Positions 8,350-15,120 of a DNA stretch of 15,120 nt are shown here, piece after piece. Source of the DNA: Bacteroidales bacterium (GTDB taxonomy: Bacteria; Bacteroidota; Bacteroidia; Bacteroidales; UBA932); assembly GCA_016295245.1 (NCBI GenBank), contig JAEDLO010000037.1, positions 1 through 15,120 of the forward strand, given 5' to 3'. The notes under the pieces are model-generated. The model did not search any database, was not told where the DNA came from, and saw only the letters and a list, made by a program, of their open reading frames with translations. The stretch's first letter is position 1; the number at the start of each line of letters is the position of its first letter. A program made the position numbers and the translations under genes.

Positions 8350-11300
8350 TTGCCTATCTTTCTTTTATAGATGAAGGCGTACACTGCCGGCACATAGAAG
8401 AGGCTGACAAGTGTTCCCACCGCCATTCCGACGATGATTACCAGGGCCATCGGATACTGGAGATCCGCGCCCATATTGCCCCTGCCCAGGAAAGGAGCCA
8501 CCGACAGGACTGTCGTCAGGGAGGTCATAATTATGGCCTTGAGCCTCCTGTGACCCGCTTCGTGGATGGCAGCCTCCACTTCCCGGCCTTGTCTTGCCAG
8601 CTTGTTGATAGTGTCGATTTTGAGGATGGAATCATTGATGACGATTCCGCACACCACCACTATTCCTATCAGGGACATCATATTGATGCCTGCGCCCGTC
8701 AGCCAGAGGAAAACGAGACAGAAGCCGAGGTCAATGATAATCTCCGAAAGAATTATGAACGGCTGCACAAGGGATTCGAACTGCGAGGCGAGTATCAGGA
8801 AGAGCATAGCCAAGGCTATGAGCAGGACTATGGCCATCTGCCGTATCATCTCCGCATTGGTGAAATACGCGCCGGAGAAGGAGACCTCGTAATCCCCGCT
8901 GTCCCGGCAGATGCTTTTCACGGCCTCCATCGCCTGCGGAACTTCAGAGGAGCGGATGTCGATTGCGACCGGGTAATAGTTGCCTTCCTCGCCCGAGACT
9001 ATGGTCTTGAAATCCTCCTCGAAAGTCTGGCGCAAAAGCTTGCGCAGAGGAATATCCTTTTCCTCGGTATGCACCACGGCCGTCGAAAACAGTTCCTCCA
9101 TCTCCACCATATCCGTGCCCAGCACCACCGGCACCGTCCTGTTTCCCTGCACGATCTCGAATACGGTATTCCCATTGAGGCTCTGCCGCAGCACTGCGGC
9201 AAGTGCTTCCCAACTCACACCATAGAGGCTGAGCAGCTCCGGATCGGCAACATACAGGACATCCTTCTTGACCGGGACACTGGCAATGTCCGCCATAGGC
9301 AGGGCTTTGTCCATAGCCTCCACGAGCGGCTTGACACCCTGCGGCAAAAGCTTCTTGTCTGACGAAGTCCGCAGCCTTGCCGTCAGTTCGGCTTCCTTCT
9401 CCGCAAAGACCATCTCGAAGATGTTTCCCGAAGTGCCGAACCCGTACACGGCATCCGGCCAGGTGGAAGATATTTTCTCCGCAAAGCGCGACTTCAGGCT
9501 CTCCAAACCCTGGGCATCGGCACATTTGAAGTAAATCGAGGCCTCATTGACCGACTGATCCGCGCTGTGGTTCATCAAGAACTGCTGCACTCCCACCATA
9601 GAGCTGATCTGTGAGGCATCCCCGCCCGCCAAGTCTTCAAGGGCAACTATGCGCCGGCGGTTTTCCTCTAGGGAAATATGGCTGTTCCAGTCGATTTCCA
9701 GTATGGCGTCGGAATATGTGATTGGCGGCAGCTTTGTCTTGGTCATATAATTCAGGCTCAGGGCGGACACGACGCAGCACAGCAGCGGCAAGGCCCAGGA
9801 GAGCCATTTGTGCTTCAGGAAGAAGTTTACGCACCTGTCATAAAAACGCAGCCCGGAGCTGAACTCCAGCCTCGCAAGGACGCGGTTCGGCGTGAAGGCT
9901 TCCTTGCGGCGGTACAGCACATAGTAGTAAACCGGCAGCAGCACTACCGTGACCAGATAAGATACCAGAAGCAGAACTGTCACAGTAATCGCCTGGTCGA
10001 AGAACAAGTCTCCGGCCAGACCGTTCAGAAACACCAGAGGGATAAAAACAGCGCAGGTGGTCAGCACCGAACTCAACATCGCTCCGGACACTTCATTTGT
10101 ACCCTGAACCACCGCATCCCTGAGTGTATAACCCCGACGCCACCGGGCCGTGATATTGTCAGTCAGCACTATGGTATTATCCACCATCATACCTATGCCC
10201 AGGAGCATTCCTGAAAGGGAAATGATGTTGATGCTTATGCCGAGCAGGTAAAGGACGAAGAAGGAGATGACCAGGGAAACCGGTATCGAGAGAGACACCA
10301 GCAGCGGAGAGCGCAGGTCCTTCATAAACAGGAAGATGATGAGGCAATCCAGCAGGATGGCTATGATGATGTTGAGAAGGAGATTGCGTATGGAATAATC
10401 CAGCAGTTCGGTCTGGTCCCTGGTCAGGGTGAATTCCACTTCGGGATAATCCTTTGCGAATTGTTGCAAAAGCGCGTCCATACTCTTCCGCAGCTTGGAC
10501 ATCCGGGCATCGTTCTGCTTGATGACCGCGAGCGCAAGGGCCTGCTTGCCGTCGGAGCGGTCAAGCCCGGAGGCCGGTGCCGCCTGCTCAACTACGGAAG
10601 CCACGTCGTCAATGCGGAATATCTTGTCCCCTGATTTGAAATACACGGCAGCGATGTCATCCCGGTTGGACGCAAAGGAGCGGAAATTGACATTGTAGCG
10701 ATATTCCCCATCGCGTATCATCAGGTTGGTCAGGCGGACATTCGCCTCACTCAGCGCGCGTTGGAACTCATCCACACTCAGCCCAAGCGCAGCAAGTTTG
10801 TCCAGGTCCGGGACTATTAGGATCTCCCTGCGCACGCTGCCGCTTATGTCCACCATAGCCACCTCGTCGAGCTGTTCTATCCTCTTGGCTATCACGTTTG
10901 CGGTGAAATCGCTCAGCTCCACGAAGCTGTCATCTCCCAAGCCCCGCCGGGTGACATTGATGAAAAAGGCAGGGATGTCCGTAGCGCTGGCCTTGAGCAC
11001 CTTGGGGCGGTTGACGCCCGGGAGGGAAGACAAGCTGCGGTCAATCTTTTCATTCACTTCGATGAAGGCGAAATCAATGTTGCAACCCTGCTCGAAATTC
11101 AGGGTAAGGGTCGCAGAACCATCCTTTGCCTCCGTATGGATGTCGTCGAGATGGTTTATCTGTATGAGGTTCTGGCGCAGGTTGCGCACCACCAGCTCAT
11201 CCAGCTCCCTTGCCGACATATCAGGGGCATCCACCTGCACCGTGACATAAGGAATGTCCACGTCGGGAATCAGCCCGACGGGCAGGGACGCTATGCCCAC

Positions 11301-11372
11301 GCATCCAAGGATGACGAGCACCAGGGCTATCATTGACACCGATACGGGTCTGTCGAGCAGTCTGTCAAGCAT
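8346..11372 (-). CDS. RND efflux permease, first subunit of a tandem pair
   Basis: A 1008-residue AcrB/RND-superfamily inner-membrane permease. TM1 is at about 11-30, followed by the typical LPVGLIPDVDIPYVTV entry into the first porter loop (about 31-325), TM2-6 (about 328-487), TM7 (about 522-542), the second porter loop (about 543-843) and TM8-12 (about 844-1002). In TM4, GIGMMVDNTIVLTDN carries D398-N399 against D407-D408 of AcrB. In TM10, GIVINDSILKID places N913-D914 where AcrB has K940-N941. R943 and T950 (RRLKAIIMTS) match AcrB R971 and T978. It starts 9 bp after the membrane fusion protein stop and its own TGA overlaps the ATG of the second permease, so the two are probably made in step and may form mixed trimers, as MdtB and MdtC do in E. 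coli; that is inference. Substrate cannot be read from the sequence: it could be drugs, bile salts, detergents or an endogenous product. Confidence 0.95.
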   Translation of the reverse strand: MLDRLLDRPVSVSMIALVLVILGCVGIASLPVGLIPDVDIPYVTVQVDAPDMSARELDELVVRNLRQNLIQINHLDDIHTEAKDGSATLTLNFEQGCNIDFAFIEVNEKIDRSLSSLPGVNRPKVLKASATDIPAFFINVTRRGLGDDSFVELSDFTANVIAKRIEQLDEVAMVDISGSVRREILIVPDLDKLAALGLSVDEFQRALSEANVRLTNLMIRDGEYRYNVNFRSFASNRDDIAAVYFKSGDKIFRIDDVASVVEQAAPASGLDRSDGKQALALAVIKQNDARMSKLRKSMDALLQQFAKDYPEVEFTLTRDQTELLDYSIRNLLLNIIIAILLDCLIIFLFMKDLRSPLLVSLSIPVSLVISFFVLYLLGISINIISLSGMLLGIGMMVDNTIVLTDNITARWRRGYTLRDAVVQGTNEVSGAMLSSVLTTCAVFIPLVFLNGLAGDLFFDQAITVTVLLLVSYLVTVVLLPVYYYVLYRRKEAFTPNRVLARLEFSSGLRFYDRCVNFFLKHKWLSWALPLLCCVVSALSLNYMTKTKLPPITYSDAILEIDWNSHISLEENRRRIVALEDLAGGDASQISSMVGVQQFLMNHSADQSVNEASIYFKCADAQGLESLKSRFAEKISSTWPDAVYGFGTSGNIFEMVFAEKEAELTARLRTSSDKKLLPQGVKPLVEAMDKALPMADIASVPVKKDVLYVADPELLSLYGVSWEALAAVLRQSLNGNTVFEIVQGNRTVPVVLGTDMVEMEELFSTAVVHTEEKDIPLRKLLRQTFEEDFKTIVSGEEGNYYPVAIDIRSSEVPQAMEAVKSICRDSGDYEVSFSGAYFTNAEMIRQMAIVLLIALAMLFLILASQFESLVQPFIILSEIIIDLGFCLVFLWLTGAGINMMSLIGIVVVCGIVINDSILKIDTINKLARQGREVEAAIHEAGHRRLKAIIMTSLTTVLSVAPFLGRGNMGADLQYPMALVIIVGMAVGTLVSLFYVPAVYAFIYKRKIGK

Positions 11373-11381
11373 AGTATTGCG

Positions 11382-12458
11382 CTATTGGGCTTTCAGTTGT
11401 ACGGATGAACCGTCTGCGAGATTGAGGTTGCCGGACACTATGACCATATCCCCTTCATTGAGCACAGCAGCCCTGGACTCGTTCGCGACGAGGGCATAAC
11501 TGTCGCTGTTTGCCCCGAGCAAGCTGACGTACACCCACTCCGCCTTGCCGTCCCGGTAGCGGAACAGCACATCCATATTGTCCCTTATCACCACTGCCGA
11601 CTTAGGCACCACGAGCATATTGTCCAGATGCTTGTCCACCGTGACCTTGACGTTCATCCCGTCTATCATCGACGCATCCCCGGAAATGTTCGCCCTCACC
11701 TCAATCTGGCCGTTTTCGTCTATGCTCGGGTTCACGCTTCTGATCCTGCCGGTGCGTGACTCCCCTTCCGCCTTGCCGAAAGGACGGATTCTCACGAGCT
11801 GCCCCTTTTCAACCAGCGGGTACTCCGATTCCAGGATGCTGAACACCACGTCGAAGCTGCTGTCGTCCACTATGGTGCAGAACGGTTTCCCGTCGGTGCT
11901 GTCGTAGGCGCGCAGGGATATGTTGGCCAGCTTGCCGGAGATGGGTGCCTTTAGCATTGTGGCTTCCAGGGCGGCCGAAGCTTTTGCGAATTCATTTCTT
12001 GCCGAGGCGAGCCCCGACCTTATAAGCGCAAGGTCACGAACCTCCTCCGTGGCCTGCCCTTCGCTTGAATAGCCCAGGCCGGCGAGTACGTCGAGGTAGT
12101 CCAGCTCAGCCTTGCGGAGATTTATGCTCGCGGACTCCAGGGCTATCTTCTCGGAAGAGTCATCAAGCCTGGCAATGACCTGCCCTTCCTGCACCCTGTC
12201 CCCGTTGCCGAAATTCACCTCTCTGATGACCCCTGAGCCCTTGAAGCTCAGCGAAGTCTTCCTCGCCGCCTCCAGCTTGCCGTTGGAGAGTATCTGGAGC
12301 GGGAAGGACTTGCGTTCAAGCCTTATGGCCTCGACTTCGTTGACCGAAGGCTTATATCCGAGTTTTGCGCTCTCATCCTGATTCTCCCGGCGCTGTCCGC
12401 AGCCGGATGCAATCAACAAAAGAGAAAGAGCTGAAGCAAATATGCGCGCGTGTATCAT
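11382..12458 (-). CDS. Efflux membrane fusion protein (periplasmic adaptor), lipoprotein
   Basis: A 358-residue adaptor of the RND membrane-fusion-protein family that links the inner-membrane permease to the outer membrane channel. An N-terminal lipoprotein signal ends at C20 (LLIASGC), so the mature protein is probably lipid-anchored. Next come the first half of the lipoyl/barrel-sandwich domain (about 60-100, with GSGVIREVNFGNGDRVQEGQ), a short alpha-hairpin (about 101-165), the second lipoyl half (about 166-199, LKAPISGKLANI), a beta-barrel (about 200-280) and a C-terminal membrane-proximal region with MLVVPKSAVV at 281-290. The hairpin is short for the family, suggesting either a tip-to-tip contact with a long channel hairpin or a shorter assembly. 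It starts 10 bp after the outer membrane factor stop and ends 9 bp before the first permease. No Shine-Dalgarno is visible at the ATG. Confidence 0.93.
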   Translation of the reverse strand: MIHARIFASALSLLLIASGCGQRRENQDESAKLGYKPSVNEVEAIRLERKSFPLQILSNGKLEAARKTSLSFKGSGVIREVNFGNGDRVQEGQVIARLDDSSEKIALESASINLRKAELDYLDVLAGLGYSSEGQATEEVRDLALIRSGLASARNEFAKASAALEATMLKAPISGKLANISLRAYDSTDGKPFCTIVDDSSFDVVFSILESEYPLVEKGQLVRIRPFGKAEGESRTGRIRSVNPSIDENGQIEVRANISGDASMIDGMNVKVTVDKHLDNMLVVPKSAVVIRDNMDVLFRYRDGKAEWVYVSLLGANSDSYALVANESRAAVLNEGDMVIVSGNLNLADGSSVQLKAQ

Positions 12459-12468
12459 AAGCTATGTT

Positions 12469-13950
12469 TTATTCTGTCATTTCTTCGAAGGAGACATCCA
12501 AGTCCCTCCCGTTCACGAAGTCGTAGAGGGTGTAGCGCCTGAGGGTATAATAATACGTCCAGTAATTGTTCAGGTCGTTGACGTACTTGCGTATGGCCTC
12601 ATCGCTTTCGCTGCGGGCCGTGTTCAGGTCAGTGACGGTGGCGTTGCCGTTGCGGAACTTCTCCATCACCAGCTCGTAGCGTTCCCTGGCGATGGCTTCC
12701 GCCCTTCTGGAGACGGAGCACATCTGCCTCTGGTTGTTGAACTGCCCTACTGCCGTGTACAGGGTAATCCTCCTGTCGTTTCTTTCCTGCTCAACGGTAG
12801 CCCTGATGACATCTGCCGCAGCCTCCGCTTTCTTGACCTTGCCCCGGCCTTGTCCCCAGTCAAAAATCGGGAAGGAAAAGGTCAGCCCGAGGACCTCCTG
12901 GTCGAGGAGATTCTTATATACTGCCGGCAAATCGTCGGAGGTGTTGGTCAATCCAAAAGTGGCATTCAGCTGCATCGTGATGCCACGGTCTGCCTTAGCT
13001 TGCTCCACGGCGGCTTCCGCGTTGAGCATATTGATTTCCCCTCCGAGCTCGAAGGAGGAATTCGAACCGGACTTCTCCAGCACCTGGTTATAGTCGATGA
13101 TGATGTCCGGAAGCTCCTCATCCAGGACAGGGACTATCTCATAGCTCTCGTCGAGCCCCAAAAGGGAATTCAGCTCCATCCTCGCCTTGCTGAGTTCAAC
13201 GCGGTTCTCGTTGATGGATATGCTGTCGTTGAGCATACGCAGCTCCAGCTGGAGATAGTCATCTCTGGTCACTGTGCCCAGCGACAGCCTCCTCCCGGCA
13301 ATGTCCAGCATCTTGGAAGTATTGAGGAAATTGGATTCGGCGACGGACAGGTTCCGGCTGGCGAGCATCAGGTTGAAATACAGGTCCACCGCCTTGAGGT
13401 TTATGTCTTCAAGACTCTCGATGTAGTTTCGTTTAGCCTTCTCGTACTCTTTCGGGGATATGCGTTTCTCCCATTTGAAGCGGTTATACGCAAATAGCGG
13501 CTGCTTGTAGCTCAGGTTGAGGGGCTGGGCATACCAGGAAGCCCGGGCATTGTCCCCAAACTGGTCTATGCGGGTGAGCTGGGAGTAAAGATACAGGGTA
13601 CCGCCGGTCGCGGTGATGTTCTGGACCGCCTGGAGACCGACGGAGTTCTCCATACTGTAGTTCGGCTTGTAGATAAGGTTACCTGTCTCCGCACTCTGCA
13701 GCAGCCTCAGGGAACGGTCGAAACCGCCAAGCGTTCCATACATATACAAGGAAGGAAGACGGCTCGCCTGATATGCGCGCCACGCCCAGTATGAAGACAC
13801 GAACTCGGACTTCGCCGCCAGGGCAGGAACGGAACGGCTGCGGGCAATGTCAATCACATTGTCCAGATTCATCTCCTGGGCCCCAAGCTCCGCACCAAGG
13901 CTGATGGCAAGGAGCAAAGGAAACAAGCGCTTTATTTTGAAGGAACACAT
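12469..13950 (-). CDS. TolC-family outer membrane efflux protein
   Basis: A 493-residue outer membrane factor that would form the trimeric exit channel of the pump. A signal peptide covers residues 1-24, with likely cleavage before Q25, and there is no lipobox cysteine, so it is not an OprM-like lipoprotein. Two OEP-type repeats are visible. The first has a long coiled-coil stretch around 165-265 including LGTVTRDDYLQLELR at 224-238. The second runs from about 300 to 470, with strand FPIFDWGQGRGK (360-371) and the paired motif FRNGNATVTDLNTARSE (432-448). Length is typical of Bacteroidota TolC homologues. It is the first of four efflux genes and lies 25 bp downstream of the propeller-type lipoprotein gene, so it is probably part of the same transcript. 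It ends 10 bp before the membrane fusion protein. Confidence 0.93.
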   Translation of the reverse strand: MCSFKIKRLFPLLLAISLGAELGAQEMNLDNVIDIARSRSVPALAAKSEFVSSYWAWRAYQASRLPSLYMYGTLGGFDRSLRLLQSAETGNLIYKPNYSMENSVGLQAVQNITATGGTLYLYSQLTRIDQFGDNARASWYAQPLNLSYKQPLFAYNRFKWEKRISPKEYEKAKRNYIESLEDINLKAVDLYFNLMLASRNLSVAESNFLNTSKMLDIAGRRLSLGTVTRDDYLQLELRMLNDSISINENRVELSKARMELNSLLGLDESYEIVPVLDEELPDIIIDYNQVLEKSGSNSSFELGGEINMLNAEAAVEQAKADRGITMQLNATFGLTNTSDDLPAVYKNLLDQEVLGLTFSFPIFDWGQGRGKVKKAEAAADVIRATVEQERNDRRITLYTAVGQFNNQRQMCSVSRRAEAIARERYELVMEKFRNGNATVTDLNTARSESDEAIRKYVNDLNNYWTYYYTLRRYTLYDFVNGRDLDVSFEEMTE

Positions 13951-13975
13951 ATTACAAAATTACGAAATTTTTGTG

Positions 13976-15028
13976 CTAATTACGGCGTTTGTGATTTAGG
14001 CTATATTGAAGAATTCTGGTTTCAGGATAATTGCTGAGAGCGAATAACATATCTCCTTCTATACAAAAGGCGGATATCGGCTCCGACAACACAAAATGCC
14101 TGACAGGATTACCGTCCCAAGCGTATTCTATCAAGTGTTTACATTCATACGGCGGATAGCCATCATCACTTCCCTTCAATGGCTGCCCGGAATATAAGAC
14201 ATACACTTTATCCCCATAACCCACCGGTCGGGAAAAGGCCCTTCTCGAGTTGGAGCTGAACGTCTCTCCGTCCTCGGAAAATTCAGGAGCCGCTTCCTGA
14301 TACCTCTTGACTTCTTTAAGATTCCCATTTTCAATCCGTGAAAAAGATAAAGTCGGAGAGTTTACCATTGCGGCGCAAACTGCCGATTCATCTGGGTTTA
14401 CCGCATAATGGGTGGAAAGGAGGAATGACCAATACAGGTCATCGGACATCCTTTTCAATTCGGGATAGGCCGGCGCAGAAACGGTCGAACGGCAGGCTCC
14501 GTCAAAGCCTCTGGAAGCATACCAGATATCCTTGTTTACCGGATATGCAGCAATGAATCCGCCATCATACAATTGGATGCTTGTCGGCATATCCAGACCT
14601 CTTGGCAGGACAAATAGCGTATCCACACAAGGAAAACCGTCGCGCAAAGAGCTATCGAGATTTAAGCGTACGCACGTCACGTTGGAAATATCATAAAGAA
14701 TCAGGTTCCCGTTATACACGGTTATGTACGGCACAAGGGCTTCCTTTGGCCCCCTGCCTTTACGGAACAAGCCGGTTTTGGAACCGCTTGATATATTTAT
14801 CACGTCAACGCAATACTTCGAGAAGTGATCTGCAAGAATAAAGTTTTCTCCTGATTTATAAATAAAGCTCGGCTCTTTCAGGTCATACTGATCCAAGGCC
14901 TGCTCGCAGGAAGGAGAAAGCTCTTGGACAGGTACCCTCCTGATGGAACTCAAATACCTGTCTTCCTCCGAACAGCCCGAGAGAATCAGAATCAAAAGAC
15001 TAAAGCTCAACAAAGAAAACTTATTCAT
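13976..15028 (-). CDS. BF3164/6-bladed beta-propeller-type lipoprotein
   Basis: A 350-residue lipoprotein. The signal peptide ends in a lipobox, LILSGC, with C19 as the acylated residue, followed by SEED. The motif FRKGRGPKE at 88-96 matches the GRGPxE signature of the TolB-like / BF3164 family of 6-bladed propellers in Bacteroidota, and the remainder is beta-rich with repeated strands of the form Y-D-G-G-F-I-A (155-161) and G-D-K-V-Y-V-L-Y. Length fits that family. No enzymatic residues are recognised and the function of these proteins is unknown. The short gap to the outer membrane factor (25 bp) and the same strand suggest co-transcription with the efflux genes, but a separate promoter cannot be excluded. 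The ATG is chosen because the signal peptide follows at once. The family call is fairly sure; any role in the pump is speculation. Confidence 0.8.
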   Translation of the reverse strand: MNKFSLLSFSLLILILSGCSEEDRYLSSIRRVPVQELSPSCEQALDQYDLKEPSFIYKSGENFILADHFSKYCVDVINISSGSKTGLFRKGRGPKEALVPYITVYNGNLILYDISNVTCVRLNLDSSLRDGFPCVDTLFVLPRGLDMPTSIQLYDGGFIAAYPVNKDIWYASRGFDGACRSTVSAPAYPELKRMSDDLYWSFLLSTHYAVNPDESAVCAAMVNSPTLSFSRIENGNLKEVKRYQEAAPEFSEDGETFSSNSRRAFSRPVGYGDKVYVLYSGQPLKGSDDGYPPYECKHLIEYAWDGNPVRHFVLSEPISAFCIEGDMLFALSNYPETRILQYSLNHKRRN

Positions 15029-15047
15029 ATCCCGTTGTTAATATAGA

Positions 15048-15119
15048 CTATCCCAAAAACGTCCTGATATCTACAAAACGCATCCGGCTGATAAGCACAT
15101 AGATAACCAGCGTTAATTT
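15048..15119 (-). CDS. Possible C-terminal end of an unidentified gene, cut by the right window edge
   Basis: On the minus strand the frame entering from the right edge is open for 23 codons and stops at TAG (15050 down to 15048), 19 bp before the lipoprotein start. The peptide begins with a hydrophobic run (LTLVIYVLIS) and ends RMRFVDIRTFLG, which would fit the last helix and short tail of a membrane protein. A competing frame is open for 31 codons and ends at a TGA overlapping the lipoprotein ATG, so the choice is uncertain. If either is real, the lipoprotein and efflux genes belong to a longer operon starting outside the window. Confidence 0.3.
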   Translation of the reverse strand, partial: KLTLVIYVLISRMRFVDIRTFLG

Positions 15120-15120
15120 C

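Noticed and set aside
8550..9362. A 270-codon open frame on the plus strand, antisense to permease 1
   Set aside because: It is a shadow frame of the RND gene with low-complexity polar composition and no recognisable motif.
5266..11372. The tandem permeases as a recent gene duplication
   Set aside because: The two proteins share the RND fold and layout but differ widely in sequence, including TM1, TM10 and both porter loops, so any duplication is ancient.
12442..13497. A 351-codon open frame on the plus strand over the outer membrane factor gene
   Set aside because: The minus-strand TolC-family protein is full length with both OEP repeats; this frame is its complement and shows no family signature.
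13954..13974. ACAAAA / TTTTGT inverted arms between the lipoprotein and outer membrane factor genes
   Set aside because: The stem is only 6 bp and almost all A-T, with a 9-base loop, too weak to call a terminator or attenuator.
13951..13978. A perfect TAnnTTTG (TAATTTTG on the minus strand) just before the outer membrane factor start
   Set aside because: It ends only a few bases from the ATG, which would make the transcript leaderless, and no TTTG lies 19-21 bases upstream. In such AT-rich sequence the match is probably chance.

Overview
The window looks like chromosomal DNA from a Bacteroidota member, most likely a gut-type Bacteroidales; I cannot name the genus from sequence alone. The evidence is the set of family types: a LruC/DUF4842-type surface protein, a secreted family-2 beta-galactosidase, a BF3164/6-bladed-propeller-type lipoprotein, an AlkZ-related protein, and an outer-membrane-factor / membrane-fusion-protein / RND / RND efflux set. 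Start codons also generally lack Shine-Dalgarno sequences, and one good match to the Bacteroidota -33/-7 promoter is visible. Base composition is mixed. The efflux genes are GC-rich (63% G+C by hand count in bases 10561-10620), while the left-edge gene is AT-rich (28% in bases 301-360).

Layout. Bases 1-1130 (+) hold most of a LruC-domain protein cut by the left edge. A perfect 11-bp hairpin flanked by A and T runs (1162-1196) lies between it and the convergent lacZ-type gene (1285-4275, -), and can terminate both. A 167-bp divergent region with an inverted repeat and a candidate promoter separates lacZ from a rightward AlkZ-related gene (4443-5261, +). That gene ends 4 bp from the end of the leftward efflux operon, with no terminator visible between them.

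The rest (5266 to the right edge) is one leftward run. In transcription order it is: the possible tail of an unidentified gene (15048-15119), a propeller-type lipoprotein (13976-15028), a TolC-family outer membrane factor (12469-13950), a lipoprotein membrane fusion protein (11382-12458), RND permease 1 (8346-11372) and RND permease 2 (5266-8349). Gaps inside the run are 18, 25, 10 and 9 bp, then a 4-bp ATGA overlap between the two permeases, so it is very probably one transcription unit.

How the genes work together. The four efflux genes supply a complete tripartite envelope pump with two different inner-membrane permeases, probably made in matched amounts through translational coupling; a mixed permease trimer is possible. 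The lipoprotein upstream is probably co-transcribed, but its link to efflux is only positional. The beta-galactosidase is a stand-alone secreted enzyme with no SusC/SusD-type genes in view. No tRNA, rRNA, CRISPR array, IS element or phage gene was recognised. The most interesting points are the coupled, non-identical RND pair with altered proton-relay residues, and the lipoprotein gene at the head of the efflux run.
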